Made by a program: the position numbers and the translations under genes
Assembly: GCA_040882465.1 (NCBI GenBank)
Contig: JBBEBG010000020.1
Location: forward strand, 1 to 64,000
Length of the DNA stretch: 64,000 nt
Direction of reading: 5' to 3'
Source: Gemmatimonadota bacterium
GTDB taxonomy: Bacteria > Gemmatimonadota > Gemmatimonadetes > Longimicrobiales > Gaopeijiaceae
Shown: positions 46,056-54,390 of the stretch, in pieces
Numbering within the stretch: position 1 is the stretch's first letter
How the letters are laid out: each line of letters starts with the position of its first letter
The notes under the pieces: model-generated
Database searches by the model: none
Seen by the model: only the letters and a program-made list of their open reading frames with translations
Told to the model about the DNA's origin: nothing

Positions 46056-46889
46056 ATGCACTTACTTGCCGAGGAACCACTTGCTTTGGACCCCGTGCCC
46101 CTCTTCAGCGTCGTCATCCCCACCTATGGGCGCGCAACCTTTCTCAACGCCGCGCTGGAATCGGTGCTGGCGCAAACGATCAACGATTGGGAATGCCTGG
46201 TCGCCGTGGATGGAGGTGAGGTTCCGTCGACACCCTCGGATCCGCGCATCAAGGTCATCAGGCGAGTTGAGAACGGCGGGCCTGCCGCAGCCCGCAACTC
46301 CGCTCTCGATCACGCCATCGGCAAGTACATCGCATTCCTCGACGACGATGACACGTGGCTTCCCGACCGACTCGAGATCGCCGCTTCCGGCCTGATTCGG
46401 GCTCCAGTCGCGACGTGTTTCGGCATTAGCCACGGAAGACTTTCGTGGCAGGGAGAGTGGGAGGGTGACGTGTCAGATACGTTGCTCGAAGGAAAGGTCC
46501 CGTCCCTAAACTGCGTCGCTGTTCGCCGGGAGGTTGCCGTAAGGTTCGATGAGCGATTTCGAGGTGGCGAAGACGTCGACTGGCTATTTCGAGTGGCGCA
46601 GATCGCAGAGTTCACAACGGTGCCGCGGCCCGGCTTCGTGCTCGGAAACGCCGGCACCTATCGTGCGGACGCCCCTCAGCGATTAGAGGGATTGCTGCTC
46701 TTCATGGAGGTACATGCGGAGTACCTGGCATCACACCCACGTGCCGCTGCCCGCCGATGGTCATTGTACGGAAACGCTGCTTTCCGCGGGGGACGCAGGT
46801 GGGACGGCCGGCGCGCACATTTCCAGGCGCTTCGACATGATCCATGCTGGAAAAACCTCCAGGCATGGCTGTGCGCCTGCTTGCGCTGA
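46056..46889 (+). CDS. glycosyltransferase family 2
   Basis: A 277-residue GT2: FSVVIPTYGRATFLNAALE, DWECLVAVDGGE, NGGPAAARNSALDHAIGKYIAFLDDDDTWLPDR (DDD metal motif) and RFRGGEDVDWLFR (GED). The C-terminus is short and soluble. The ATG at 46056 starts MHLLAEEP; the frame is open upstream to the IS edge. IS630 ends 70 bp before, so it may have lost its original promoter. Converges with neuB. Confidence 0.88.
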   Translation: MHLLAEEPLALDPVPLFSVVIPTYGRATFLNAALESVLAQTINDWECLVAVDGGEVPSTPSDPRIKVIRRVENGGPAAARNSALDHAIGKYIAFLDDDDTWLPDRLEIAASGLIRAPVATCFGISHGRLSWQGEWEGDVSDTLLEGKVPSLNCVAVRREVAVRFDERFRGGEDVDWLFRVAQIAEFTTVPRPGFVLGNAGTYRADAPQRLEGLLLFMEVHAEYLASHPRAAARRWSLYGNAAFRGGRRWDGRRAHFQALRHDPCWKNLQAWLCACLR

Positions 46890-46938
46890 AGACTCAACCG
46901 CGCGGATGCGCCCTCGCTGCAGCGACTGACCCTGCGCA

Positions 46939-47838
46939 TCATCCTCGCGGTGTGGCACCTTCTGAGTTGGGCATCCGGCGCAACCGGCGCATCACTGGGA
47001 GTTCGCTGGCATAGATCGACTTCTTACCATCGCCGAGTGCCCTCTCCACGACTCGAATGTATTTCACCAGCCGAGCAAATCCCTCCGGCTCGACAGACGC
47101 TGCATGGTCACTTCCCCACATGCTGCGATCCAAGGTGATGTGGCGCTCGACAAAGGACGCCCCGAGCACAACGGCGGCGGCGGTCGTGACCAGACCAACT
47201 TCGTGCCCCGAGTATCCGATGGGGCAGGAGAACCGATCACGCAACGTAGAGATCATGCGAAGGTTCAATTCCGCCGGGTCACACGGGTAGGTGCTGGTGC
47301 TGTGGGTCAACACCAATCGGACCAAGTCGAATGTGTCCACCGCGGCATCGATCTGCTCCAGGGTGGACATCCCTGTGGACAAGACGACGGGTCGCTCCTT
47401 CGCCCGTGTATGCTCGAGGAGGTCGCGATCCGTAAGCGTTGCGGAGGCCACTTTGTAAGCAGGTGGAACGAACTGTTCCATGAAGTCCACCGATTCCGTG
47501 TCCCAACAGGAGGCAAACCAGGTGATGCCTTTGGCCTTACAGTGCTTGTCGATGGCGAGGTATTCGTCGAAGCCGAACTCCACCCTCTCTCGGTACTCCA
47601 TGTAGGTGATGTAACCCCAAGGGGTCTCCCGCATGAGTTTGCGCTGTGCTTCGGGAACGCAGAGCTCGGGCGTCCGCTTCTGAAACTTGACCGCATCGCA
47701 TCCCGCAGCGACGGCGGCATCGATTAGCGCCTTGGCGATCTCGACATCGCCGTTGTGGTTGATGCCGATTTCGGCCACCACATAAACGGGATGTCGATCT
47801 CCCAGCCAACGATTTCCGATCTGAATCGCCCTATCCAT
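46939..47838 (-). CDS. neuB: N-acetylneuraminate/nonulosonate synthase
   Basis: A 299-residue TIM-barrel enzyme condensing phosphoenolpyruvate with an N-acyl-hexosamine (or its 6-phosphate) to a nine-carbon acidic sugar. Motifs: VVAEIGINHNGDVEIAKALID, DAVKFQKRTPE, YKVASATLTD, LSTGMSTLEQID and GYSGHEVG, then ERHITLDRSMWGSDH. The C-terminal SAF (antifreeze-like) lid of ~60 residues found in most NeuB proteins is missing; the protein ends soon after the barrel. It overlaps the neuA-phosphatase gene by 8 bp. Confidence 0.9.
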   Translation of the reverse strand: MDRAIQIGNRWLGDRHPVYVVAEIGINHNGDVEIAKALIDAAVAAGCDAVKFQKRTPELCVPEAQRKLMRETPWGYITYMEYRERVEFGFDEYLAIDKHCKAKGITWFASCWDTESVDFMEQFVPPAYKVASATLTDRDLLEHTRAKERPVVLSTGMSTLEQIDAAVDTFDLVRLVLTHSTSTYPCDPAELNLRMISTLRDRFSCPIGYSGHEVGLVTTAAAVVLGASFVERHITLDRSMWGSDHAASVEPEGFARLVKYIRVVERALGDGKKSIYASELPVMRRLRRMPNSEGATPRG

Positions 47839-49093
47839 CGTCGGGGTTCCCGGGGTTGGACTTTGCGAGGAGCATCTCAGCGAGCTCTCTTATTGCTCCG
47901 CGGCCACCGTTTCTTTCAAGCACGATCCGTGCCACCGCTTTGGCGCTGGGATGGGCATCACCCACGGCCACGCCACATCCTGCCAGGCTGAGGCACTCCA
48001 CGTCGTTGATGTCATTGCCGACGAACACCACGTCGGCCAGAGAGATACCCAGGCTGCTCACGAGCTCCCCGAGGAAGGCGGACTTGTCGTCGATCCCTTG
48101 ATGACAAGGCAGTTGGAGCTTCTCGCATCGACGTGCGACGACCGGATTCTTCTCTTTGGAGAGGACCACCACGCGATAACCCGCCGCCTTCAGTTTCTCG
48201 AGCCCTAGTCCGTCGCGGCGGCTGCAAACCACCGACTCAATGCCATCTTGATCGATCCAGACGCGGTCATCCGTGAAGACCCCATCAAAATCCAGCGCGA
48301 TCAGGGCCACTTCACGTGGGAGCGGGCTCCACACCATGCTCGCCGGCGGCCTGACGACGTCGATCCGACCGTCGCGCAAGAGCCACGATGCGAGATCCAG
48401 ATCGTGCTGCGAGTCGATGTCCACGCAATATGCACTGTCGAACAGGAGAGGCAGGACGTGTTCCCCGGTCAGGGATCCTTTCTCCAGGATCGAACTCGTC
48501 CGAACGGCGTCTACGTGACCGGTTTGCCAGTACGTAGCGGGAAGGGCCTGCCTCGGCATGTTGTACGGTTCCGGAAACTCAGTGGCCAGAAGCGGCGTCA
48601 GGAATCCATCAACCCCCGCCTTCCACATCTTGAACGGATTTTGCATCGAGGGAGTGACGCCGCGGACGCAATCCGCCCCCGAAGACGCCAGGAGCATTCT
48701 TACGGCTTCCTCCACCTTCCTTCGCGGGCGAAGAGGTGAAGTGGGGCGCAATTGGACGACGATGTCGGGCCGATAGCCTTCGGAGTCTTCGAGCCACTGG
48801 AGAGCATGCTGAAAGACGGGCAAATCCGGAGTCGAGTCCTCCGCAAGCTTCGCAGGTCTCAAGAAAGGCACCTCCGCTCCGTATCGACGTCCGACGTCCG
48901 CGATCTCCTCGTCATCGGTCGATACGATCAGGCGAGAGATCGTGGGAGCCTCTGTTGCCGCAGCGATGGCATACGCGATGAGCGGATGACCGTCGAGGAG
49001 GCGGAGGTTTTTGCGGGGAAGGGACTTGGATCCCCCACGCGCGGGCACGACCGCGAGCACCTCTGGACTCCCCCCCACTACCACGAGGTCCAC
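47831..49093 (-). CDS. neuA: acylneuraminate cytidylyltransferase fused to HAD phosphatase
   Basis: A 420-residue fusion. Residues ~10-235 are a CMP-nonulosonate synthase with VVPARGGSKSLPRKNLR, QLRPTSPLR and the YNMPRQALP/TGHVD region. Residues ~258-400 are a KdsC-like HAD phosphatase: DFDGVFTD at 268-275 (nucleophile and acid/base Asp), LSKEKNPVVARR and VGNDIND at 358-364. The layout resembles vertebrate CMAS. With neuB beside it, the HAD part could remove the 9-phosphate before or during CMP activation. Starts ~16 bp inside the SDR gene's end. Confidence 0.92.
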   Translation of the reverse strand: MDLVVVGGSPEVLAVVPARGGSKSLPRKNLRLLDGHPLIAYAIAAATEAPTISRLIVSTDDEEIADVGRRYGAEVPFLRPAKLAEDSTPDLPVFQHALQWLEDSEGYRPDIVVQLRPTSPLRPRRKVEEAVRMLLASSGADCVRGVTPSMQNPFKMWKAGVDGFLTPLLATEFPEPYNMPRQALPATYWQTGHVDAVRTSSILEKGSLTGEHVLPLLFDSAYCVDIDSQHDLDLASWLLRDGRIDVVRPPASMVWSPLPREVALIALDFDGVFTDDRVWIDQDGIESVVCSRRDGLGLEKLKAAGYRVVVLSKEKNPVVARRCEKLQLPCHQGIDDKSAFLGELVSSLGISLADVVFVGNDINDVECLSLAGCGVAVGDAHPSAKAVARIVLERNGGRGAIRELAEMLLAKSNPGNPDDG

Positions 49094-49878
49094 CCTCCAT
49101 CCACGACGAGGTTCGCTCCCGTCATGTAAGAGGACGCGTCCGACGCCAGGAACAACAGAGCCTCCCCGTACTCACCTCGATCCGCCATTCGGCCGAGCGG
49201 TACGCGCGCACTGTAGCGCGCGGTGAACTCAGGATCGTGGTCGTTGAAGACGCCGCCCAGTGTGAACGAATTCACGCGAATGTTCCTGCCGGCCCAGTAG
49301 GCAGCCAAGTATCGGGTAAGCCCCAGGAGGGCGCTCTTTGACACGGAATAGTCGACCGGCTTGAAGGTGCGCTCATCTTGTGATTCTTTCTCATAGATGC
49401 GCTGGTCGGGCCCTACCATTCCGTAGATGGAGGACACGTTGATGATCACGCCTCGGCCTTGATCCAGCATGGGAAGGGCGACTGCCTGAGCACACAGAAA
49501 CGCACCCGCAACATTCACCGCTAGACTTCGATTGAAGAGCTCGAGCGGGTAGTCCTCGAAGGCCGTCACATGACGCCCCTCGTTCCCCGGATCGAACTTG
49601 GGATCGATGGCGGCATTGTTCACAAGAACGTCGAGGCGACCGTACTCCGTAAGCACTTCTCCAACCATCCGCTGCACAGATTCCTTCTCGGACACGTCGA
49701 CCTGGACACCTTTGGCGCGAACCCCGGTCTCCCGGGAGACCGACATGGCAAGTCGCGCGGCCGCTTCACCATCGACGTCGGCCACGACCGGATGCGCACC
49801 CGCCTTACCTAGGACGCGGCAGTACTCGGTGCCGAGCATACCGGCGCCTCCCGTGACGACGACAACCCGTTCCTTCAT
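49078..49878 (-). CDS. PtmA-like short-chain dehydrogenase
   Basis: A 266-residue SDR: VVVVTGGAGMLGTEYCRVL, LDVLVNNAA, INVSSIYGMVGPD, catalytic Tyr/Lys in YSVSKSALLG, and an end with GGVFNDHDPEF, VPLGRMAD and YMTGANLVVDGGW. The GGVFxxHxPEF and VPLGRMA blocks resemble PtmA of the Campylobacter nonulosonate (legionaminic acid) pathway. Placed between neuA and a Gfo/Idh oxidoreductase, in the style of ptmA/ptmB/ptmF loci. Exact substrate is inferred. Confidence 0.82.
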   Translation of the reverse strand: MKERVVVVTGGAGMLGTEYCRVLGKAGAHPVVADVDGEAAARLAMSVSRETGVRAKGVQVDVSEKESVQRMVGEVLTEYGRLDVLVNNAAIDPKFDPGNEGRHVTAFEDYPLELFNRSLAVNVAGAFLCAQAVALPMLDQGRGVIINVSSIYGMVGPDQRIYEKESQDERTFKPVDYSVSKSALLGLTRYLAAYWAGRNIRVNSFTLGGVFNDHDPEFTARYSARVPLGRMADRGEYGEALLFLASDASSYMTGANLVVDGGWTSW

Positions 49879-49905
49879 AGGTTCCTCTTGTGAGGCCGTC
49901 GAGAT

Positions 49906-50934
49906 TCAGACTTCCGATATCCTGACGGCTTGATTCGTTCGTGCGGACTCCTTGAGGGCGAGAGCAATGCCCAGCGCTCGGCTTCCGTCTGCCAGGGTAA
50001 CTTCGGGTTCCTCCATTCCCTCCATGCACGCGAGGAAATGCCTCATTTCATCGAGGAACATGGTGTTGCGTTCGAAGCCAGCGGGAACGGGAATCACGTC
50101 CCAAGTTGTTGAGTCCTCACGCCAGATGCGAACGGCACCGTCCGAGTTGTCCCAGGTGAGGGTGCCATCTGATCCCACGACCTTCAAGTCGTGACATGGT
50201 GGCCGCTGAACGTAGTCGAGATGTACGGTACCCGTGACGCCCGAATCAAAAGTCAGCAGTGCATGAGCCGTATCCTCGACGCCGAGGTCGAACCCGCGGG
50301 AACCCACGATGCACATGACAGTCTGCACGGGACCCAACAGCCAGGTAAGGTAGTCGAAGGGGTGACACAGGGTCAGAAGGACACCCCCGCCGAGGTCGGA
50401 CCGCGCGCTGTACCCGCGTCTGAAGTCTTCCCCCGGATGCCAGTTCGGGAGGTACTCCCCCCAACGGACGTGGGCGGACACGACCCGGCCGATCGCACTC
50501 GCATCGAGAAGACGTTTGACATCCTTCAGGCCGGGATGGAATCGAAATTGGAATCCGACCAGGACCTTCAGGCCGTTCTCTTTTGCAACGCGCTCTAGTT
50601 CCACCAGCCCGTCGGGCGTGTGCGAGACGGGCTTCTCCAAAAAGAGATGGCAGCCCGCCTCGGCGGCGGGTCCGGCCACTTCCAGCCGGAGAGCCGTTGG
50701 ATTGGAAACGATCGCGGCCACGGGACGGCGACTGAGCGCCGCGGCAAGGTCCGTCTCGGCGGGCATGTCGTCGAACTCCGGGCTCGAGGACGGTCCCTTC
50801 CCGCTGCGTACCAAAACGAAACGGGTCCAACCAAGGGTTCGTAGGTTTCGTACATGACGACGGCCAACCGAGCCGAGGCCGGCGACCAGAATCTCCCGAT
50901 CTCCGGATGCTTCGAGGTCAGGCGGGTTCGACAA
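49906..50934 (-). CDS. Gfo/Idh/MocA family oxidoreductase
   Basis: A 342-residue NAD(P)-dependent sugar oxidoreductase: ILVAGLGSVGRRHVRNLR Rossmann start, FLEKPVSHT (EKP), and GGGVLLTLCHPFDYLTWLLG in the C-terminal domain. It overlaps the end of the TIGR04396 gene upstream by 17 bp and precedes the PtmA-like SDR, so it is probably a nonulosonate-precursor enzyme of the PtmF/MviM kind. Only the family is certain. Confidence 0.85.
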   Translation of the reverse strand: MSNPPDLEASGDREILVAGLGSVGRRHVRNLRTLGWTRFVLVRSGKGPSSSPEFDDMPAETDLAAALSRRPVAAIVSNPTALRLEVAGPAAEAGCHLFLEKPVSHTPDGLVELERVAKENGLKVLVGFQFRFHPGLKDVKRLLDASAIGRVVSAHVRWGEYLPNWHPGEDFRRGYSARSDLGGGVLLTLCHPFDYLTWLLGPVQTVMCIVGSRGFDLGVEDTAHALLTFDSGVTGTVHLDYVQRPPCHDLKVVGSDGTLTWDNSDGAVRIWREDSTTWDVIPVPAGFERNTMFLDEMRHFLACMEGMEEPEVTLADGSRALGIALALKESARTNQAVRISEV

Positions 50935-52300
50935 TGGCGTATCTGTCCGTAACGGCTTTCAGCCGAGCACCTCGATAGAATTCCTGGCACCCTCGCACGA
51001 CGCCCGCGATCCGCGTTGGATCCATGCGGCCACGCTTGGACTCCACGTAACTGGGCTGGCGCGGCCGAAGCTTCCGTCGCAGGAATCCCATGGGACGAAA
51101 CCGCCTGGGCCTCGGAGGAACTCGCACGTCCGAGGAATCGATCGCCCGCTCATTCATCACGTTCAGGGTTTCTTCGACCAGGAGTGGGGTCGCAGGACGT
51201 ACGAGATTGTTAAGCATCTCGAGAGCCGGCGGTGACCAGGTTTGGGGATGGAGGACTCCGTTCAAGAGCCCCGCCGCCTTCTCGAGCGCTTCCCCGATCG
51301 TGCCAACTGTGACGCCAGCTTCCCGTGCAACCGTTTCGCCGCGTCCGGTGTCTCGCTCCCGATCCGGCCAGAAGTGCAGGACAGGACGACCCGCGATGGC
51401 CGCCTCAACTCCCGTTGTGCACTTGCAATGCACCACGAGCGACGCGCTTCGTATCCAGGATACGACGCTTCCATCCTGAATGACGACCACATTCTCCAAG
51501 GGCCCAAGTGCGACCTCATAAAACTCGACGCTCTCGCTCGGATGGGGACGCACGACGATCGTGAATTTCGGATTCGCGACGGCCAGTTCCTTGATGAGAA
51601 CCAAAAAGCTGGCGAGGTCGCGGGCGTCTTGACTCCACTTCGAGTACCAGAGATCGCGGACTTCGTGGGGCGACATCCAACTCGGCCACGCGACAGGCAA
51701 CATTTCGTGAAGGAAACCGAAAGTTGGACCCTCGGCATGCATGACAGCGGGAAAACGCGTGTTGACCAAAATGTAGGGGAGATACCGACTCCGCGACTGG
51801 GACTCATAGGTCGAGTCGATCCAGGCAAACTTGGGAGCGCACACGTCGAATCGGGGACTTCCCGTGACTGTGAACGTCCCGTTCAATGTCGGGACTCGCG
51901 CGGACAGCAGGGCGGCCTGCTTCTTTCCCCACGTGCAAACCTTGGCGTACGACCCCTGGGCAAAGAGCTCAGGTGGATGTGAGCGAAGAACGCAGGTTTC
52001 CCAGATTTTTTCCGGGTAGATCCCACCCTCGTCGTGGTGGTAGATCAGTGGCGATTCGTTGCGGATGAGATCGAGAACCAGAGAAGTGCGTTCGTGCTTA
52101 CGGTTGAAGACGGATTTGCCGAGCCATATGACACGACGTGAATGACGCGCGATCTCGTGAGCGGACTCCTTGTGCGCGACGATTGCTCGGCAGCCGCGGT
52201 CGGCGAGTGCCGCGGCGAGCACGAGCTTGCTGTCGAGCTCCCGGGTCGCCGTCTCGATGGACATGAGAACGGTCGGAAGGTCACGCTCCAGGCGCTTCAT
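50918..52300 (-). CDS. surface carbohydrate biosynthesis protein (TIGR04396-type), copy B
   Basis: A 460-residue paralogue of 40799-42193 with the same blocks: PTVLMSIETATRELDSKLVLA, RRVIWLGKSVF, YHHDEGGIYP, VTGSPRFDV, ILVNTRFP, VVRPHPSES and VHCKCTTGVEAAIAGRPVLHFWP. Full length and undisrupted. First gene of the minus-strand nonulosonate operon (50918 to 46939), and its start lies 45 bp from the stop of the ABC transporter. Confidence 0.82.
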   Translation of the reverse strand: MKRLERDLPTVLMSIETATRELDSKLVLAAALADRGCRAIVAHKESAHEIARHSRRVIWLGKSVFNRKHERTSLVLDLIRNESPLIYHHDEGGIYPEKIWETCVLRSHPPELFAQGSYAKVCTWGKKQAALLSARVPTLNGTFTVTGSPRFDVCAPKFAWIDSTYESQSRSRYLPYILVNTRFPAVMHAEGPTFGFLHEMLPVAWPSWMSPHEVRDLWYSKWSQDARDLASFLVLIKELAVANPKFTIVVRPHPSESVEFYEVALGPLENVVVIQDGSVVSWIRSASLVVHCKCTTGVEAAIAGRPVLHFWPDRERDTGRGETVAREAGVTVGTIGEALEKAAGLLNGVLHPQTWSPPALEMLNNLVRPATPLLVEETLNVMNERAIDSSDVRVPPRPRRFRPMGFLRRKLRPRQPSYVESKRGRMDPTRIAGVVRGCQEFYRGARLKAVTDRYAIVEPA

Positions 52301-52345
52301 CCCTATCCCACCTCCCCGACGGCCATGAAGGAGCGTCCTCGGTCG

Positions 52346-54193
52346 TCAAATGCGAGCCATGGCTCGAAAGGCCGACGAAGACTCGACAAGCTCGTCGTAC
52401 CTGCCCGAGGCAATGACGTGCCCCTCTTCCATGACGTGAATCACATCGCACTCCGCTACGGTCGTCAGCCGGTGGGCAATCAAGAGGATCGTACGCTGCC
52501 TGGAGAGGTCTCGGATCGCCTGCATGACCACGTCCTCGGTGACGTTGTCGAGAGCGCTCGTGGCCTCATCCATGACGAGGACCGCTGGATCATGATAGAG
52601 GGCCCGCGCGATTCCGATCCGTTGCCGCTGACCGCCGCTGAGGCGAATCCCCCGCTCACCCACGATCGTGGCGTATCCGCCGTCGAGGGTGGCCACGAAG
52701 TCGTGAAGATGCGCAGCGATGGAGGCGCGCCGTACGGCCTCCAAATCGACCTTTTCAGGCGGAATTCCGAACGCGATGTTCTCGCCGATCGAGGCGTCGC
52801 AGAGGAAGATGGACTGTGGAACGTACCCCACGGCTTGCTGCCACGCCGGGAGAAGTTGATCGTCCAGGACCCGGTCGCCCACGAGGATCCTTCCTTCCAT
52901 TGGTTCGAATAAGCCGAGAAGGAGGTCGATCAGCGTCGTCTTTCCTGAGCCGGTCGCGCCCACGATCCCGGAGGTGTAGTTGAACGGAAACTCCAGGCTG
53001 ACGTGATCGAGGGCCGGTCGGTTCGCACCCGGGTACCTGAAAGTGACGGCGTCGAAGCGGATCGACTCGCCGGCACGAGGTGATACGGGCGCCGGCTCCT
53101 CCTGAATCCCTTTCTCCGGCTGGGAAGACCAGCTGCGTGCGCTGCTCGCTTTCCACCCCTCGCGGTAAAGGTCGGCGTGGAGCTCCTCCACCGCCGGTGC
53201 CTGGAACCTGATCTTCGTGAAAGCGGCGAAGAGTTCCTGCACAGCGGGAATCAACCGATTCGCACCGAACGCGTAGACGGCGAGGAGGGGAAAGATCTGA
53301 TCCAGAGATTCGCGCGTTTGGAGGAGGTAGAGTGTGACCACGACGATCCCCCCGTAAGCCAGCGTCTCGAGCGCGAAGCGCGGCAGCAATCCCACCAGGT
53401 TATGCGAAGCGATCGCTCGCGCGTACCGAATCGAAGGACCGCGGAACCGCTCGAGAAAGTGCTCCTCCCTTCCAAGGACTTTCAACTCCTTGATTCCGCC
53501 AAACGCCTCGTTCACGACCTGGAAACGCTCCGTCTGCGCGGCGACGCCTACGGCGCCGAGTCGACCCTGCTTTTTTCGTACGAGGCCGTACACAGCGGCA
53601 TAAAATCCCCCGATGGTCAGGGAGACGAGCACGGCCAGCAGCGGATCGACGGCAACCAGAAGAACGACGATAAAGAGCGAGGAAATTCCTCGTGAGACAA
53701 TGTTTGCGGCCGAAACGAAAAGTCCGCCGGTGACCTGAGAAACCTGGTTGAGCAGTGTGCTCCCGAGCCGGGCGGAGTTCTGGTTCAGGTGGTATGCATA
53801 GGGGGAACGGAGATAGACCTGGAGGAGACGATCCGAGAGCTTTCGATGGGCACGCCACTGAAAGCGTACGAGGATCCAGCTGGTCATGGTATTGAGCCCG
53901 TTCGAGGCCACCATGGTGATCACGAAAATGATCCCGAGCGTGATGATGAACGAGTTCGTGCTGGCAAATCCGAAGGACTCATACGCCCAGGAGAGATACT
54001 GGTTCTCCGAGATCACCGTGGGATTGGAGACGACGGCGAGGAACGGCATGATCGAGGCGATACCCACCGACTGCAGAAGCCCGGTGATCACCATGGCGAC
54101 CACGATCCCCGCGAGACGCCAGTGGTCGCTGGGGTCGAAGAGCTCCAGCATCTTTCTCGCGATCACCAGCGTTCCTTCCTTCGGTCGTTCCAT
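52346..54193 (-). CDS. ABC exporter, lipid-linked oligosaccharide flippase-like
   Basis: A 615-residue half-transporter with an N-terminal six-helix ABC type-1 membrane domain (MVITGLLQSVGIASIMPFLAV, ISSLFIVVLLVAVDPLLAVL) and C-terminal ATPase: Walker A GATGSGKTT, Q-loop YVPQSIFLCD, signature LSGGQRQRIG, Walker B VLVMDEATSALD, H-loop IAHRLTTV. Resembles MsbA/PglK/WlaB-type flippases of lipid-linked glycans. The ATG at 54193 gives the MERPKEG start; a longer frame upstream overlaps the divergent gene and is not real. Intact counterpart of the broken gene at 22857-25771. Confidence 0.92.
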   Translation of the reverse strand: MERPKEGTLVIARKMLELFDPSDHWRLAGIVVAMVITGLLQSVGIASIMPFLAVVSNPTVISENQYLSWAYESFGFASTNSFIITLGIIFVITMVASNGLNTMTSWILVRFQWRAHRKLSDRLLQVYLRSPYAYHLNQNSARLGSTLLNQVSQVTGGLFVSAANIVSRGISSLFIVVLLVAVDPLLAVLVSLTIGGFYAAVYGLVRKKQGRLGAVGVAAQTERFQVVNEAFGGIKELKVLGREEHFLERFRGPSIRYARAIASHNLVGLLPRFALETLAYGGIVVVTLYLLQTRESLDQIFPLLAVYAFGANRLIPAVQELFAAFTKIRFQAPAVEELHADLYREGWKASSARSWSSQPEKGIQEEPAPVSPRAGESIRFDAVTFRYPGANRPALDHVSLEFPFNYTSGIVGATGSGKTTLIDLLLGLFEPMEGRILVGDRVLDDQLLPAWQQAVGYVPQSIFLCDASIGENIAFGIPPEKVDLEAVRRASIAAHLHDFVATLDGGYATIVGERGIRLSGGQRQRIGIARALYHDPAVLVMDEATSALDNVTEDVVMQAIRDLSRQRTILLIAHRLTTVAECDVIHVMEEGHVIASGRYDELVESSSAFRAMARI

Positions 54194-54390
54194 TCGTGAC
54201 AGACTTCTTCCGGGCCAAGGGGCTCGCCTGAAGGAAATCTGCAAGAACCGCGCCCTCCTGGAAACCTTGTCCGCCGGAAGGGCTCCGGCTCGACCGACAG
54301 CGCCGGACGGCATAGGATAGGCTGCTCCCTCGGCCCGCAGGCGGATCGAGCACCGGAGCGCGAGGGCTCCCCCGTCAAGGATGTACTGGG

